From Zobellella maritima (GTDB lineage Bacteria > Pseudomonadota > Gammaproteobacteria > Enterobacterales > Aeromonadaceae), in NCBI RefSeq assembly GCF_003075035.1, contig NZ_QCZE01000001.1, positions 2,232,759 to 2,296,758 on the forward strand: DNA of 64,000 bases. Reading direction: 5' to 3'. The notes below the pieces were generated by a model that was not told the DNA's origin, did no database searches, and worked only from the letters and a program-made list of their open reading frames with translations. A program made the position numbers and the translations under genes. Of the stretch, positions 46,853 through 54,377 are shown one piece after another (within the stretch, counting starts at the first letter, position 1; each line of letters starts with the position of its first letter).

Positions 46853-48526
46853 ACCGGCAACCGGCATCACGATTTCCATTATCGGGCCCAGACGGGCCAG
46901 CTCTCCCTGCCGCAACACCCGACCCGCGTCTGCTCCGGGTGAAACGGGTGCAGAGGCCAGTTGCACCTGGTTCGGCCGCTTGTTGCCATCAAGCCGCTGC
47001 ACCCAGGCCAACTCGCCACCGCCATAGCGAACCAGCGACCCAACAGGCCAGCGGCCAAAATGCCGCATATAACGTCTTACCCAGCGTTCATCATATTGCT
47101 GCGGATGGCCGAGCAGATGCCGGTAAATAGCATTAATATCATGGGCGGGCCGATCCGGCCGGGGCCGGCCCATGGCATCCACGGTATCGACTACCGCCGT
47201 CAGCCGGGTCAGCTCATGCAGCATGTCTCCCGCCATGCCTGCGGGGTAGCCACTGCCGTCCAGCCGCTCGTTGGCGCCGCCGACCACGGCACTCAGCACC
47301 GCCGGCGGCAGCCACTCACAGGCAGACAGGCGCGCCTGCAACAGGGCCACATGAGACTTAACATCTTGGTACTGGTCATCATTCAGCCTGGGCGCTGCCA
47401 GCAGTTCTGGCGGCAGCAGTGACTTGCCCAGATCATGCACCAGGGCGCTGGCTGCCAGGGCCTTGCGCAGCTCACCGGGGAAACCACGCCCCCCGACCAT
47501 ATCCACCAGCCGCACCGCCACGCTCAGGCAATGGCGGATCAGCGGCGACTCTTGCTCCAGGCAGACGGTGGCGAACAGCAATGCCTCGCGGTCTTCGTCC
47601 AGCAGGGTCAGCAACAGCTCCGCATGGCGCGACAGGGATGGCGAGTCTATGCAGCCTTCCTGCCGCAGTGCCAGCTGTTGCAATTCCAGGTAGGCGGCCA
47701 GGCAGCTCAAGCGGCGGACCATGGGTGTGGCTTGCTCCCGACCATGACGCCGGCCCAGTGCGCCGCCATCGGCCTGAAACAACGGGGAAGCCATCCGCGC
47801 GCCCTGCTCGGCCTGCGCACAGCGGGCCGCTTCCCGTTCGATTTCACGCACCAGATACCAGAGCCGCTGCTCCCGCTCCGGCGTACCCGGGATAAATGCA
47901 ATGCCGAAGGCGACAAGCCTGCGCTCATCATCGACCCGTCGGTTGCGTATCACCCCCTCGACGGCAAACTGCTGCCCATCGGGAAAGCGCAGCGTCAGGG
48001 GCAAGGGATTGTCATCCAGGCTGTCGGTTACCCCGGCGATCGGCCGGCATTCGACCCGGCAACCGGTCAGCGACAGATCCCTGAGCCGGCCCTGCAGGGT
48101 GGCATCAGAGCCCAGGGCCTGCAGGCTCACCTCGACCGTCATACCGAGCCGCAGGCGGGCCCGAAAGTTGTCTCGCCGCTGCATCAGCTCCAGCCCGGCG
48201 GGATAATCGCACCGGCCCTGCAGCCGGCCCTCCCGCTCCTGACCGTCGCGCAGGGTCAGCGGCGGGGTGCGCAATAGCCCCTGCTGATGCTGGCCCAGCA
48301 GGCGAAACGGCATCCCATTAATCAGCTCGGCGGCCAGCTCGTGGCCGGCGGCAAGTTCCAGCAACAGAGACGGCCCCGGCTGCGGCTCGACCACCACCGG
48401 CAGCGGCTGGCCGTCCGACGATTCCGGCAGCAGCGAGGCAGCGCCCGGCCGGCACAGGGCATCGAGCAGCGATTGCAGATGGGTTGGGTTGACCACAGGG
48501 CTGAAGTCGTGATCGGCGTGAGCCAT
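46850..48526 (-). CDS. YcgR/PilZ-HD-GYP fusion protein with degenerate GYP motif
   Basis: Protein of 558 residues. A YcgR-type N-terminal domain (about 1-95) is followed by PilZ with the c-di-GMP signature RDNFR (118-122) and DLSLTGC (150-156), a helical linker, then an HD-GYP-like domain. The HD motif is intact (ALVHDLGKSLLP, H364-D365) with a downstream H in KSHVALLQ, but the usual HHExxDGxGYP reads ANERLDGSGYP (418-428), losing two metal ligands. It should bind c-di-GMP and may brake the motor; phosphodiesterase activity is doubtful. ATG at 48526 preferred, GTG at 48550 possible. It lies directly upstream of fliD. Confidence 0.8.
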   Translation of the reverse strand: MAHADHDFSPVVNPTHLQSLLDALCRPGAASLLPESSDGQPLPVVVEPQPGPSLLLELAAGHELAAELINGMPFRLLGQHQQGLLRTPPLTLRDGQEREGRLQGRCDYPAGLELMQRRDNFRARLRLGMTVEVSLQALGSDATLQGRLRDLSLTGCRVECRPIAGVTDSLDDNPLPLTLRFPDGQQFAVEGVIRNRRVDDERRLVAFGIAFIPGTPEREQRLWYLVREIEREAARCAQAEQGARMASPLFQADGGALGRRHGREQATPMVRRLSCLAAYLELQQLALRQEGCIDSPSLSRHAELLLTLLDEDREALLFATVCLEQESPLIRHCLSVAVRLVDMVGGRGFPGELRKALAASALVHDLGKSLLPPELLAAPRLNDDQYQDVKSHVALLQARLSACEWLPPAVLSAVVGGANERLDGSGYPAGMAGDMLHELTRLTAVVDTVDAMGRPRPDRPAHDINAIYRHLLGHPQQYDERWVRRYMRHFGRWPVGSLVRYGGGELAWVQRLDGNKRPNQVQLASAPVSPGADAGRVLRQGELARLGPIMEIVMPVAG

Positions 48527-48623
48527 GAGGGTAACCGAAGCGGTGAGCACATAGCTGACTTATCGGCCGCCCCTGCCATGACTTTAGAAAGAAAAACTCC
48601 GCAGATCGATACCGACTCAGGTA

Positions 48624-48938
48624 TCAGCCTGTTACCGACAACGGCACTGGCTCGCTGGCAGCCTGGATGGCTGCGAGAAAAGACGGGGCAATACGGTGGG
48701 CATCGACAATATCCACCCGATAGGGCAGTGCCGATAATTCAAATGCTTCTTCGAGCGTAAACAACAATCCGCGAGACAACTTGCCTGGCCCCGTTAGCAG
48801 CAAGTCCAGATCGGAATAAGGCCGGCTCTGTCCGGGCCGGGTCCGGGAGCCAAACGCATGGACCCGTACACCGGTCGGCAGATGGCGACGCAAGATATCC
48901 ACCACCAGCTGCTGCTGCGCCTGAGTCCATTCAATCAT
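48624..48938 (-). CDS. MNT-type nucleotidyltransferase (antitoxin-like)
   Basis: Minimal nucleotidyltransferase of 104 residues. The active-site pattern GS (G30-S31), then SDLDLLL with D43 and D45, is intact. In HEPN-MNT modules the MNT partner AMPylates and inactivates the HEPN RNase. The ATG at 48938 overlaps the HEPN gene end by eight bases, so the two are coupled. It lies between the PilZ/HD-GYP gene and fliC. Confidence 0.87.
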   Translation of the reverse strand: MIEWTQAQQQLVVDILRRHLPTGVRVHAFGSRTRPGQSRPYSDLDLLLTGPGKLSRGLLFTLEEAFELSALPYRVDIVDAHRIAPSFLAAIQAASEPVPLSVTG

Positions 48939-49350
48939 TGCGGGATGCCAGCACCGAGAGCAGCCCTTCTGCCTGCCGATAAAAAAGCACCGCGCCTTCG
49001 CACACCTCGTTTGCCGTGTCCTGATCATAGGTATGAGAGGTAAGATTGCGCAGCTTGTGAAAAAAGACCCATTGCTCCACATCATCTATCAGCCGGTGTT
49101 CCGCCGCAATCCGGAACAGTTCCCGCCGAGAAACACCATCCACATACACGGCACCCAGGTTGGCCTCGAGCCAGCGCTTGATAAACTTCCAGCTCAGCTC
49201 GTAGGTAAACTCAAAGCTCTGCACCAGCCCGGCCCGCAGGGTATGATACTGGGCCGGGGTCATCAGCCGCTTAAGTTCCGGCGAAGCGGTGGCTTCAATC
49301 GCCTCGCCCAGTGCCGCCAGTGCTTTTTCAAAAGAAGATAAATCCAGCAT
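48931..49350 (-). CDS. HEPN-domain protein, HI0074 type (toxin-like)
   Basis: Helical protein of 139 residues of the nucleotidyltransferase-substrate-binding (HI0074) group. AGLVQSFEFTYELSWKFIKRWLE is the group hallmark, and the HEPN RNase motif RxxxxH is intact (R101-NLTS-H106). It is coupled to the MNT gene downstream, the arrangement of HEPN-MNT toxin-antitoxin modules. The ATG follows AGGAGC. Whether it is an active RNase or has been recruited to regulate the flanking flagellar genes cannot be decided from sequence. Confidence 0.87.
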   Translation of the reverse strand: MLDLSSFEKALAALGEAIEATASPELKRLMTPAQYHTLRAGLVQSFEFTYELSWKFIKRWLEANLGAVYVDGVSRRELFRIAAEHRLIDDVEQWVFFHKLRNLTSHTYDQDTANEVCEGAVLFYRQAEGLLSVLASRND

Positions 49351-49486
49351 TTCTTGCTCCTGTTGCTGCCCTCAGCATGGCTCTACGCCTGTGAGTATAC
49401 CCTCCATCCGGCTCCCGTGCTCCACCAGCAACTGGCTTCTACCCGGACATGAGCTCAAACAACAACAAAAAATTTGCGCCTAGCCC

Positions 49487-49513
49487 TAAAGGTTCGCCGG
49501 CCGCGCCCGATAG
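49487..49513 (+). promoter_or_regulatory. Sigma-28 promoter of fliC
   Basis: TAAAGGTT-N11-CCCGATAG on the plus strand, 95 bases before the fliC ATG. Seven of eight -35 positions match TAAAGTTT, the spacer is 11, and CGATA of the -10 core is intact. The remainder of the 258-base gap after the HEPN gene has no visible gene. Confidence 0.8.
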
Positions 49514-49608
49514 TAACCATAACCGCCTGACAGACCGGAACGAGTACGGCCAGGCAAACGAGCGTTACTCCCGGAGCCGCCGGCTCTGCAGCAAGAAAGG
49601 ACACTATT

Positions 49609-51291
49609 ATGTCAGTGATCAATACCAACATCACCTCGCTGATCAGTCAGCAAAACCTGAGCAAGTCGCAGAATGCCCTGTCTACCGCCATGGAGCGGCT
49701 ATCTTCCGGCATGCGCATCAACAGCGCCAAGGACGACTCCGCCGGCCAGGCCATCGCCAACCGCATGAGCGCCCAGATCACAGGCCTGGCTCAGGCCCAG
49801 CGCAACGCCAACGATGGTATCTCCCTGGCCCAGACCGCCGAAGGCGCCCTCAACCAGATCAATGACAACCTGCAGCGGGTGCGGGAGTTGACCGTACAGG
49901 CCCAGAACGGCACCAACTCCCAGGATGCACTCGACTCCATCCAGAATGAAATCACTCAGCGCCTGGATGAAATAGACCGTATTTCAGAGCAAACCGAGTT
50001 CAATGGGACCAAGGTACTGGCCAGCGACCAGACACTGAAAATCCAGGTGGGCGCCAATGATGGCCAGTCTATCGGCGTAGGGCTGAAAAAAATCGACAGA
50101 GGTGCCATGAAGCTGGACGGTTTTAATATCAACAAAGCCGACGTCGCCAACACCGCAGCTAACGCCAGCGATTTGACCGACGATGGCTTTGCCTCCGTAA
50201 ACGGTGACAACGGCACCAAAGTTTGGAGCAAAGACAGTACTGAAACCCACTCGGCCGCCACCGCAACCAATGCACTGGACAGCCTGGTTGATACCAACTC
50301 GATCAGCAGTACAGCAACCACCACCGGCCTGGGTGTGGCTGCCACTGGCAATAACTACACCTACAATGCCACTTCCGACTCCTTTACTTTTGATGCTACA
50401 GGTGCAGCTGACTCAGCTGCGGCCACTTACATCAAAGCCGCAGCAGCCGCTGCCGGTGGCAGCACCACCATTACCGCCACCATCGGCGGCGCAAATACCG
50501 ACGCGAATGTTGACGGTGCCACTGGTAACCTGACCACCAAAGACGGTCAGGCCTTGTATCTTGATGGCAGTGGTAACCTCACCACCAACAACGCTGGCGG
50601 CCTCGGTCAAGCCACAATTGATGATCTGACTACCGCTATCGCAACTGATACAGATGGCGTCGACAAAATCACCATGGGTGGTACTACCTTTACTAGTAAC
50701 ACAGCTACCCTAGACGTTACCGGCGCAACCATCAGTAGTACCGCATTTGATGCCCTGAATGAGGCTTTCACTACCAGCACGGGTTACACCGTTGCGGCTG
50801 GTGCTGATGGTGTCGGTACGGTAAAACTGACGTCCAATTCTGCTAATGTTAATTTCCGTGCCTCTGACAGCACTTTGACTACCGATGCTAGCACGACCAC
50901 CACCACCACCTATTACGAGCAGGCCAATGGCATTATTACCGATGGCCAGGGCGCTCAGCTTTATAAGGATGCGGGCGGCACCCTGACCTTTGATGCCACC
51001 ACCGCCGGTGACAATACAGAAGACCCGCTCAAGGTACTGGACGCCGCCCTGAATCAGGTGGACTCGCTGCGTTCCAATATGGGTGCCATTCAAAACCGCT
51101 TTGACTCCGCCATTACCAATATGCAGACCAACCAGAATAACCTGTCTTCCGCCCGCTCCCGTATCGAGGATGCGGACTATGCGGTGGAAGTGGCCAATAT
51201 GACCCGGGCCCAGATACTGCAGCAGGCGGGTACTTCTGTGCTGGCCCAGGCCAACCAGATGCCCCAAAGCGTGCTGTCGCTGCTGGGCTAA
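49609..51291 (+). CDS. fliC: Flagellin
   Basis: Filament protein of 560 residues. The conserved N-terminal D0/D1 region (SVINTNITSLISQQNLSKSQ, LSSGMRINSAKDDSAGQAIA) and C-terminal D1/D0 region (SRIEDADYAVEVANMTRAQIL, ending QSVLSLLG) flank a long variable domain of about residues 175-475. The middle is rich in Thr, Ala, Asn, Asp and Gly, and includes two flagellin-IN-like modules (DGQALYLDGSGNLTT and DGQGAQLYKDAGGTLTF). Its codons are less GC-rich than in the conserved ends. AAGAAAGGA precedes the ATG. Monocistronic, with its own sigma-28 promoter and terminator. Confidence 0.97.
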   Translation: MSVINTNITSLISQQNLSKSQNALSTAMERLSSGMRINSAKDDSAGQAIANRMSAQITGLAQAQRNANDGISLAQTAEGALNQINDNLQRVRELTVQAQNGTNSQDALDSIQNEITQRLDEIDRISEQTEFNGTKVLASDQTLKIQVGANDGQSIGVGLKKIDRGAMKLDGFNINKADVANTAANASDLTDDGFASVNGDNGTKVWSKDSTETHSAATATNALDSLVDTNSISSTATTTGLGVAATGNNYTYNATSDSFTFDATGAADSAAATYIKAAAAAAGGSTTITATIGGANTDANVDGATGNLTTKDGQALYLDGSGNLTTNNAGGLGQATIDDLTTAIATDTDGVDKITMGGTTFTSNTATLDVTGATISSTAFDALNEAFTTSTGYTVAAGADGVGTVKLTSNSANVNFRASDSTLTTDASTTTTTTYYEQANGIITDGQGAQLYKDAGGTLTFDATTAGDNTEDPLKVLDAALNQVDSLRSNMGAIQNRFDSAITNMQTNQNNLSSARSRIEDADYAVEVANMTRAQILQQAGTSVLAQANQMPQSVLSLLG

Positions 51292-51305
51292 GCCGGGAGC
51301 TGGCA

Positions 51306-51326
51306 TTCCCACGCGGAGCGTGGGAA
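51306..51326. repeat. REP-like palindrome after fliC
   Basis: TTCCCACGC-gga-GCGTGGGAA, a perfect nine-base-pair stem with three-base loop, 14 bases after the fliC stop. With the copy at 51368 it forms an inverted REP pair (BIME-like) around the terminator. Confidence 0.8.
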
Positions 51327-51335
51327 CGAGAATCG

Positions 51336-51360
51336 GGTGGGGCCTTGGCTCCACCTTTTT
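51336..51360 (+). terminator. Rho-independent terminator of fliC
   Basis: GGTGGGGCC/GGCTCCACC pair as a nine-base stem with one G-T wobble, followed directly by five T. It is located 45 bases after the fliC stop, between two REP-like hairpins. Confidence 0.8.
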
Positions 51361-51367
51361 CTTGCCT

Positions 51368-51392
51368 GGCTCCCACGCTCTGCGTGGGAGCC
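51368..51392. repeat. REP-like palindrome downstream of the RAYT gene
   Basis: GGCTCCCACGC-tct-GCGTGGGAGCC, a perfect 11-base-pair stem. It lies 21 bases past the 3' end of the transposase gene. Confidence 0.8.
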
Positions 51393-51413
51393 CAATCCAC
51401 ACGGAGAGCCGCT

Positions 51414-51944
51414 TTACCAGCGGGTGGTCACCTCGAGCAGCCCCGGCTGGCCTGCGTAATGGCGGGCACTGGAGTAGCGCCAGTGCTCTGGCTCGCTGAC
51501 ATAGCCTCTTTTCACCGGATTCTGGTGAATGTACTCGATTTTCTGGCGCATCATCTCGTCACTAAAGACCAGCTCAGGATGACTCCCTTCCTGCCAAAAC
51601 TGGTAGCGCCTGTCTGCCTTGTGGGCTTTCTTGTAATAGGCCAGCTGCTCCAGCAGCATGGTCACCCTGTGTTGCCGCAGGTAATCGAGCAGGCTGCGGG
51701 CGGTATAGGATTTGAAGCGGGCCAGATCCCGGCCCAGATCATCGCTCTGGGCCACCAGGTGCAGATCATTTTCCAGTATCACCCAGGCGTAAATGCATAG
51801 CCCCTGTTGCTGCAGATACCGCAGGCTGCCCAGCACTATGTCCACCGTTGCCGGACGGGTAAAAACAGGGATCCAGTGGAGCACGGTGCAGGTCAAAAAG
51901 TGGGGCGCACCCGCCTCGGTGATCCGGTAGCGGCTTCTGCCCAT
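51414..51944 (-). CDS. REP-associated tyrosine transposase (RAYT), HUH motif altered
   Basis: Protein of 176 residues of the Y1 transposase (IS200-like, TnpA-REP) family. GRSRYRITEAGAPHFLTCTV is the usual N-terminus, the Tyr nucleophile lies in RFKSYTARSLLDYL (Y80), and IEYIHQNPVKRGYV and HWRYSSARHY are typical of the C-terminal half. The metal-binding HUH is expected at 60-62 but reads D60-L61-H62 (codon GAT where CAT would give His). It is flanked by matching REP-like palindromes on both sides, as RAYT genes are. It may be inactive or need other metal coordination. It lies between fliC and fliE. Confidence 0.88.
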   Translation of the reverse strand: MGRSRYRITEAGAPHFLTCTVLHWIPVFTRPATVDIVLGSLRYLQQQGLCIYAWVILENDLHLVAQSDDLGRDLARFKSYTARSLLDYLRQHRVTMLLEQLAYYKKAHKADRRYQFWQEGSHPELVFSDEMMRQKIEYIHQNPVKRGYVSEPEHWRYSSARHYAGQPGLLEVTTRW

Positions 51945-52032
51945 GAGGAGCCTTGCTGTTGGTGGAGATTGTCAGAGTGTAGACGATCCGGCTGGCAAGC
52001 GTTTCAAACCAGCCTAGGTTTCCGTGCCGCAG

Positions 52033-52104
52033 GCATTCCCACGCTAAGCGACTGCATTCCCACGCGGAGCGTGGGAACGAGGCTGGACAGAGCGTGGGAA
52101 CGAG
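52033..52104. repeat. Cluster of REP-like palindromes upstream of the RAYT gene
   Basis: An incomplete copy (GCATTCCCACGC at 52033-52044) is followed by a complete TTCCCACGC-gga-GCGTGGGAA (52057-52077) and a lone half-site AGCGTGGGAA (52090-52099). Together with the copies at 51306 and 51368 they bracket the transposase gene and occupy the fliE 3' flank. Confidence 0.78.
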
Positions 52105-52119
52105 GCGGATGAAGGCCAC

Positions 52120-52449
52120 TCACACCGGCATATTCATCACATCCTTGTAGGCGCTGACCAGGCGGTTTCTGACCTGCACCCCCATCTGGAAAGCGACGCT
52201 GGCCTTTTGCATATCGACCATCACCTCGTGCAGGGCCACATCGGGGGCGCCGGCCTGAAACGCCGTCGCCTTTTCGCCGGCAGCCTGCTGCAGTTCATTG
52301 ATACGCTCGACCGCGGCCTTCAGTTCGCCGCCGAAGCTGCCCGGTCCGGTTCCCTTGAGCTGGGATGCGTCTTCGGCCGGCCGGCCGGCAGCCCCGGTGG
52401 CCAGGCTTGCCATCTGCTGCAGGGTCGATTCAATCGCTGGCACACTCAT
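52120..52449 (-). CDS. fliE: Flagellar hook-basal body complex protein FliE
   Basis: Protein of 109 residues that links the MS ring to the rod. The conserved C-terminal region reads DVALHEVMVDMQKASVAFQMGVQVRNRLVSAYKDVMNMPV. The ATG at 52449 gives the normal length (E. coli 104); an in-frame upstream extension to 52599 lies in the fliE-fliF promoter region and has no family similarity. It diverges from fliF, as in enterics. Confidence 0.95.
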   Translation of the reverse strand: MSVPAIESTLQQMASLATGAAGRPAEDASQLKGTGPGSFGGELKAAVERINELQQAAGEKATAFQAGAPDVALHEVMVDMQKASVAFQMGVQVRNRLVSAYKDVMNMPV

Positions 52450-52517
52450 AAGGATTGCCTTGTTAACATTCAGGGGGTCAAGACTAACAGCCCCGGCCGC
52501 TGGCCATATCACCAATT

Positions 52518-52535
52518 GACGGCTAAAATGCCGTC
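52518..52535. promoter_or_regulatory. Inverted repeat in the fliE-fliF divergent region
   Basis: GACGGC-taaaat-GCCGTC is a perfect inverted repeat about midway between the divergent fliE and fliF starts, where FlhDC would be expected to act. I cannot match it to the enteric FlhDC box. The rest of the 242-base gap shows no gene. Confidence 0.35.
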
Positions 52536-52681
52536 TTTTCAATCCATTGGACCCTGTGCCACTGCGCATAATGACACTCTCACCCAGATCGGCCCACACG
52601 GGCGGTCGTAACTGACGGATGTAACCATGCCTCCGGCTTTCATGCCTGCATATACTCCGGTTGGGTACGCCTTCCTGCTAC

Positions 52682-52690
52682 GGGGGGGGG
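52682..52690 (+). repeat. Nine-base G tract at the fliF ribosome-binding site
   Basis: Nine consecutive G end two bases before the fliF ATG and occupy the Shine-Dalgarno position. No other ribosome-binding sequence is visible. Length change would alter spacing but not reading frame. Confidence 0.75.
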
Positions 52691-52691
52691 C

Positions 52692-54377
52692 ATGAACCAA
52701 ACCGCCACTACCGACCCCTCACGCCAGAGCACAACCCCACAAGCGACTGGCGTCGGCCGGCTGATGGCCCGTGCGCGCAATAATCCCCTGGTGCCCCTGC
52801 TGATGGCCGGCGCTGCTGTTGTGGCCATTATCATTGCCCTGCTGTTGTGGGCCAGCAGCCCGGAATACCGGGTACTGTTCAACAACCTGAGCGAAGCCGA
52901 CGGCGGGCGCATCATCAGCGAGCTGGACAAAAGAGCCATTCCCTATCGCTTCAGCGAAGGCGGGCACAGCCTGCTGGTGCCCGGCGATCAGGTGCACAGC
53001 CTGCGCCTGCAGCTTGCCGAGCAGGGCCTGCCCCAGAGCAGTAATTCCGGTTTTTCGCTGCTGGATGAACAGGCCTTCGGTATCAGCCAGTTTGCCGAGC
53101 AGATCAACTTTCAGCGGGCACTGGAAGGGGAGCTGGCCAGCTCAATCGAATCTCTTGGCCCGGTAGCCCGCGCCCGGGTTCACCTGGCCATGGCCAAGTC
53201 ATCGGTCTTTATCCGCGATCAGGAGCCGGCCAAGGCGTCCGTGGTGCTGAACCTGCATCCGGGGCGCTTCCTCGATGAGGGTCAGATCAGCGCCATTGTG
53301 CATATGGTCTCGGGCAGCGTACCCGAGTTGGCGGCGGCCGACGTCACCCTGGTCGACCAGCGTGGCAAGCTGTTGTCCCGGAGCAGCAAAACCATGGGCG
53401 ATCTGGACGGCACCCAGCTCGGCTATATCGAAGAAGTGGAACGCTCCTACCAGCAGCGTATCGAAAATATTCTGGCCCCCATCATGGGTGCCCAAAATGT
53501 GCGGGCCCAGGTCGCCGCCGAGATCGACTTTTCCCGGCGGGAAGAAACCTCCGAACGCTTCTCCCCCAACCAGGGGGCCAACCCGGCTGCCGTGCGCAGC
53601 GCCCAGCACAGTGCCAACTACCAGGGAATGGATGAACTGGCCCGGGGGATCCCCGGGGCGCTCAGCAATGTGCCGCCGGGCAGCAGCCCATCACCCATCG
53701 AGCAGCCGGCCGACGCAGCTCAACCGTCGGCAGCGGACGCCGCCTACGACCAGCGCCAGTCGAACAAGGTGATCAACTACGAAGTGGATCGCAATATCTC
53801 CCATATCAAGTACCGCCGGGGCCATATCAAGCGGCTGTCGGTGGCGGTAGTGGTCAACTACCGGGCCCTGCCCGGCGAGGGCGGCGAATACATTCAGACC
53901 CCGCTCAGCGACACCGAGCTTGACCATATCACCCGTCTGGCCCGCCAGGCCATGGGCTTTTCCGAGGTCCGCGGCGATCAGCTGGAAGTGGTCAACAGCC
54001 TGTTCATAGAGCAGGAAACGGAGCTGGCGCCCCTGGAATGGTGGGAATCGCCGTCGCTGCAGTGGCTGACGCTGACCTTCGGCCGTTATCTGCTGGTCGG
54101 CCTGGCCGCACTGCTGCTTTACCTGCTACTGCTGCGGCCCTTGCTGCGCCGCTATGCGCCGCCTCAGGAGCCGACCGGCATTCAGGTGACCGTGGGGGAT
54201 GAACCGAATGACGAAGCGGAACCCGAGCCGGTGCCCGAAATCACCTATGAGCAGGTGCTGCAGAAACGCAAGACCCAGACCCACGAGCAGCAACTCGCCC
54301 TGCTCCGCAAACTGGCCCAGGATGACCCTCGTCTGGTCGCCATGATCATTCGCAGTTGGATAAACAAATATGAGTGA
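52692..54377 (+). CDS. fliF: Flagellar MS-ring protein FliF
   Basis: Inner-membrane ring protein of 561 residues. Helix 1 is at about 38-58 (VPLLMAGAAVVAIIIALLLW), a periplasmic ring-building region follows (LEGELASSIESLGPVARARVHLAM, and later RRGHIKRLSVAVVVNYR), and helix 2 is near 460-480. The cytoplasmic C-terminus (QQLALLRKLAQDDPRLVAMIIRSWI) binds FliG. First gene of fliFGHIJK; the start lies directly behind the G tract. fliG begins eight bases before its end. Confidence 0.96.
   Translation: MNQTATTDPSRQSTTPQATGVGRLMARARNNPLVPLLMAGAAVVAIIIALLLWASSPEYRVLFNNLSEADGGRIISELDKRAIPYRFSEGGHSLLVPGDQVHSLRLQLAEQGLPQSSNSGFSLLDEQAFGISQFAEQINFQRALEGELASSIESLGPVARARVHLAMAKSSVFIRDQEPAKASVVLNLHPGRFLDEGQISAIVHMVSGSVPELAAADVTLVDQRGKLLSRSSKTMGDLDGTQLGYIEEVERSYQQRIENILAPIMGAQNVRAQVAAEIDFSRREETSERFSPNQGANPAAVRSAQHSANYQGMDELARGIPGALSNVPPGSSPSPIEQPADAAQPSAADAAYDQRQSNKVINYEVDRNISHIKYRRGHIKRLSVAVVVNYRALPGEGGEYIQTPLSDTELDHITRLARQAMGFSEVRGDQLEVVNSLFIEQETELAPLEWWESPSLQWLTLTFGRYLLVGLAALLLYLLLLRPLLRRYAPPQEPTGIQVTVGDEPNDEAEPEPVPEITYEQVLQKRKTQTHEQQLALLRKLAQDDPRLVAMIIRSWINKYE

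Noticed and set aside
51306-52104. CRISPR-like repeats around the RAYT gene
   Set aside because: Repeats are palindromic REPs with irregular spacing and no spacers; no cas gene is present.
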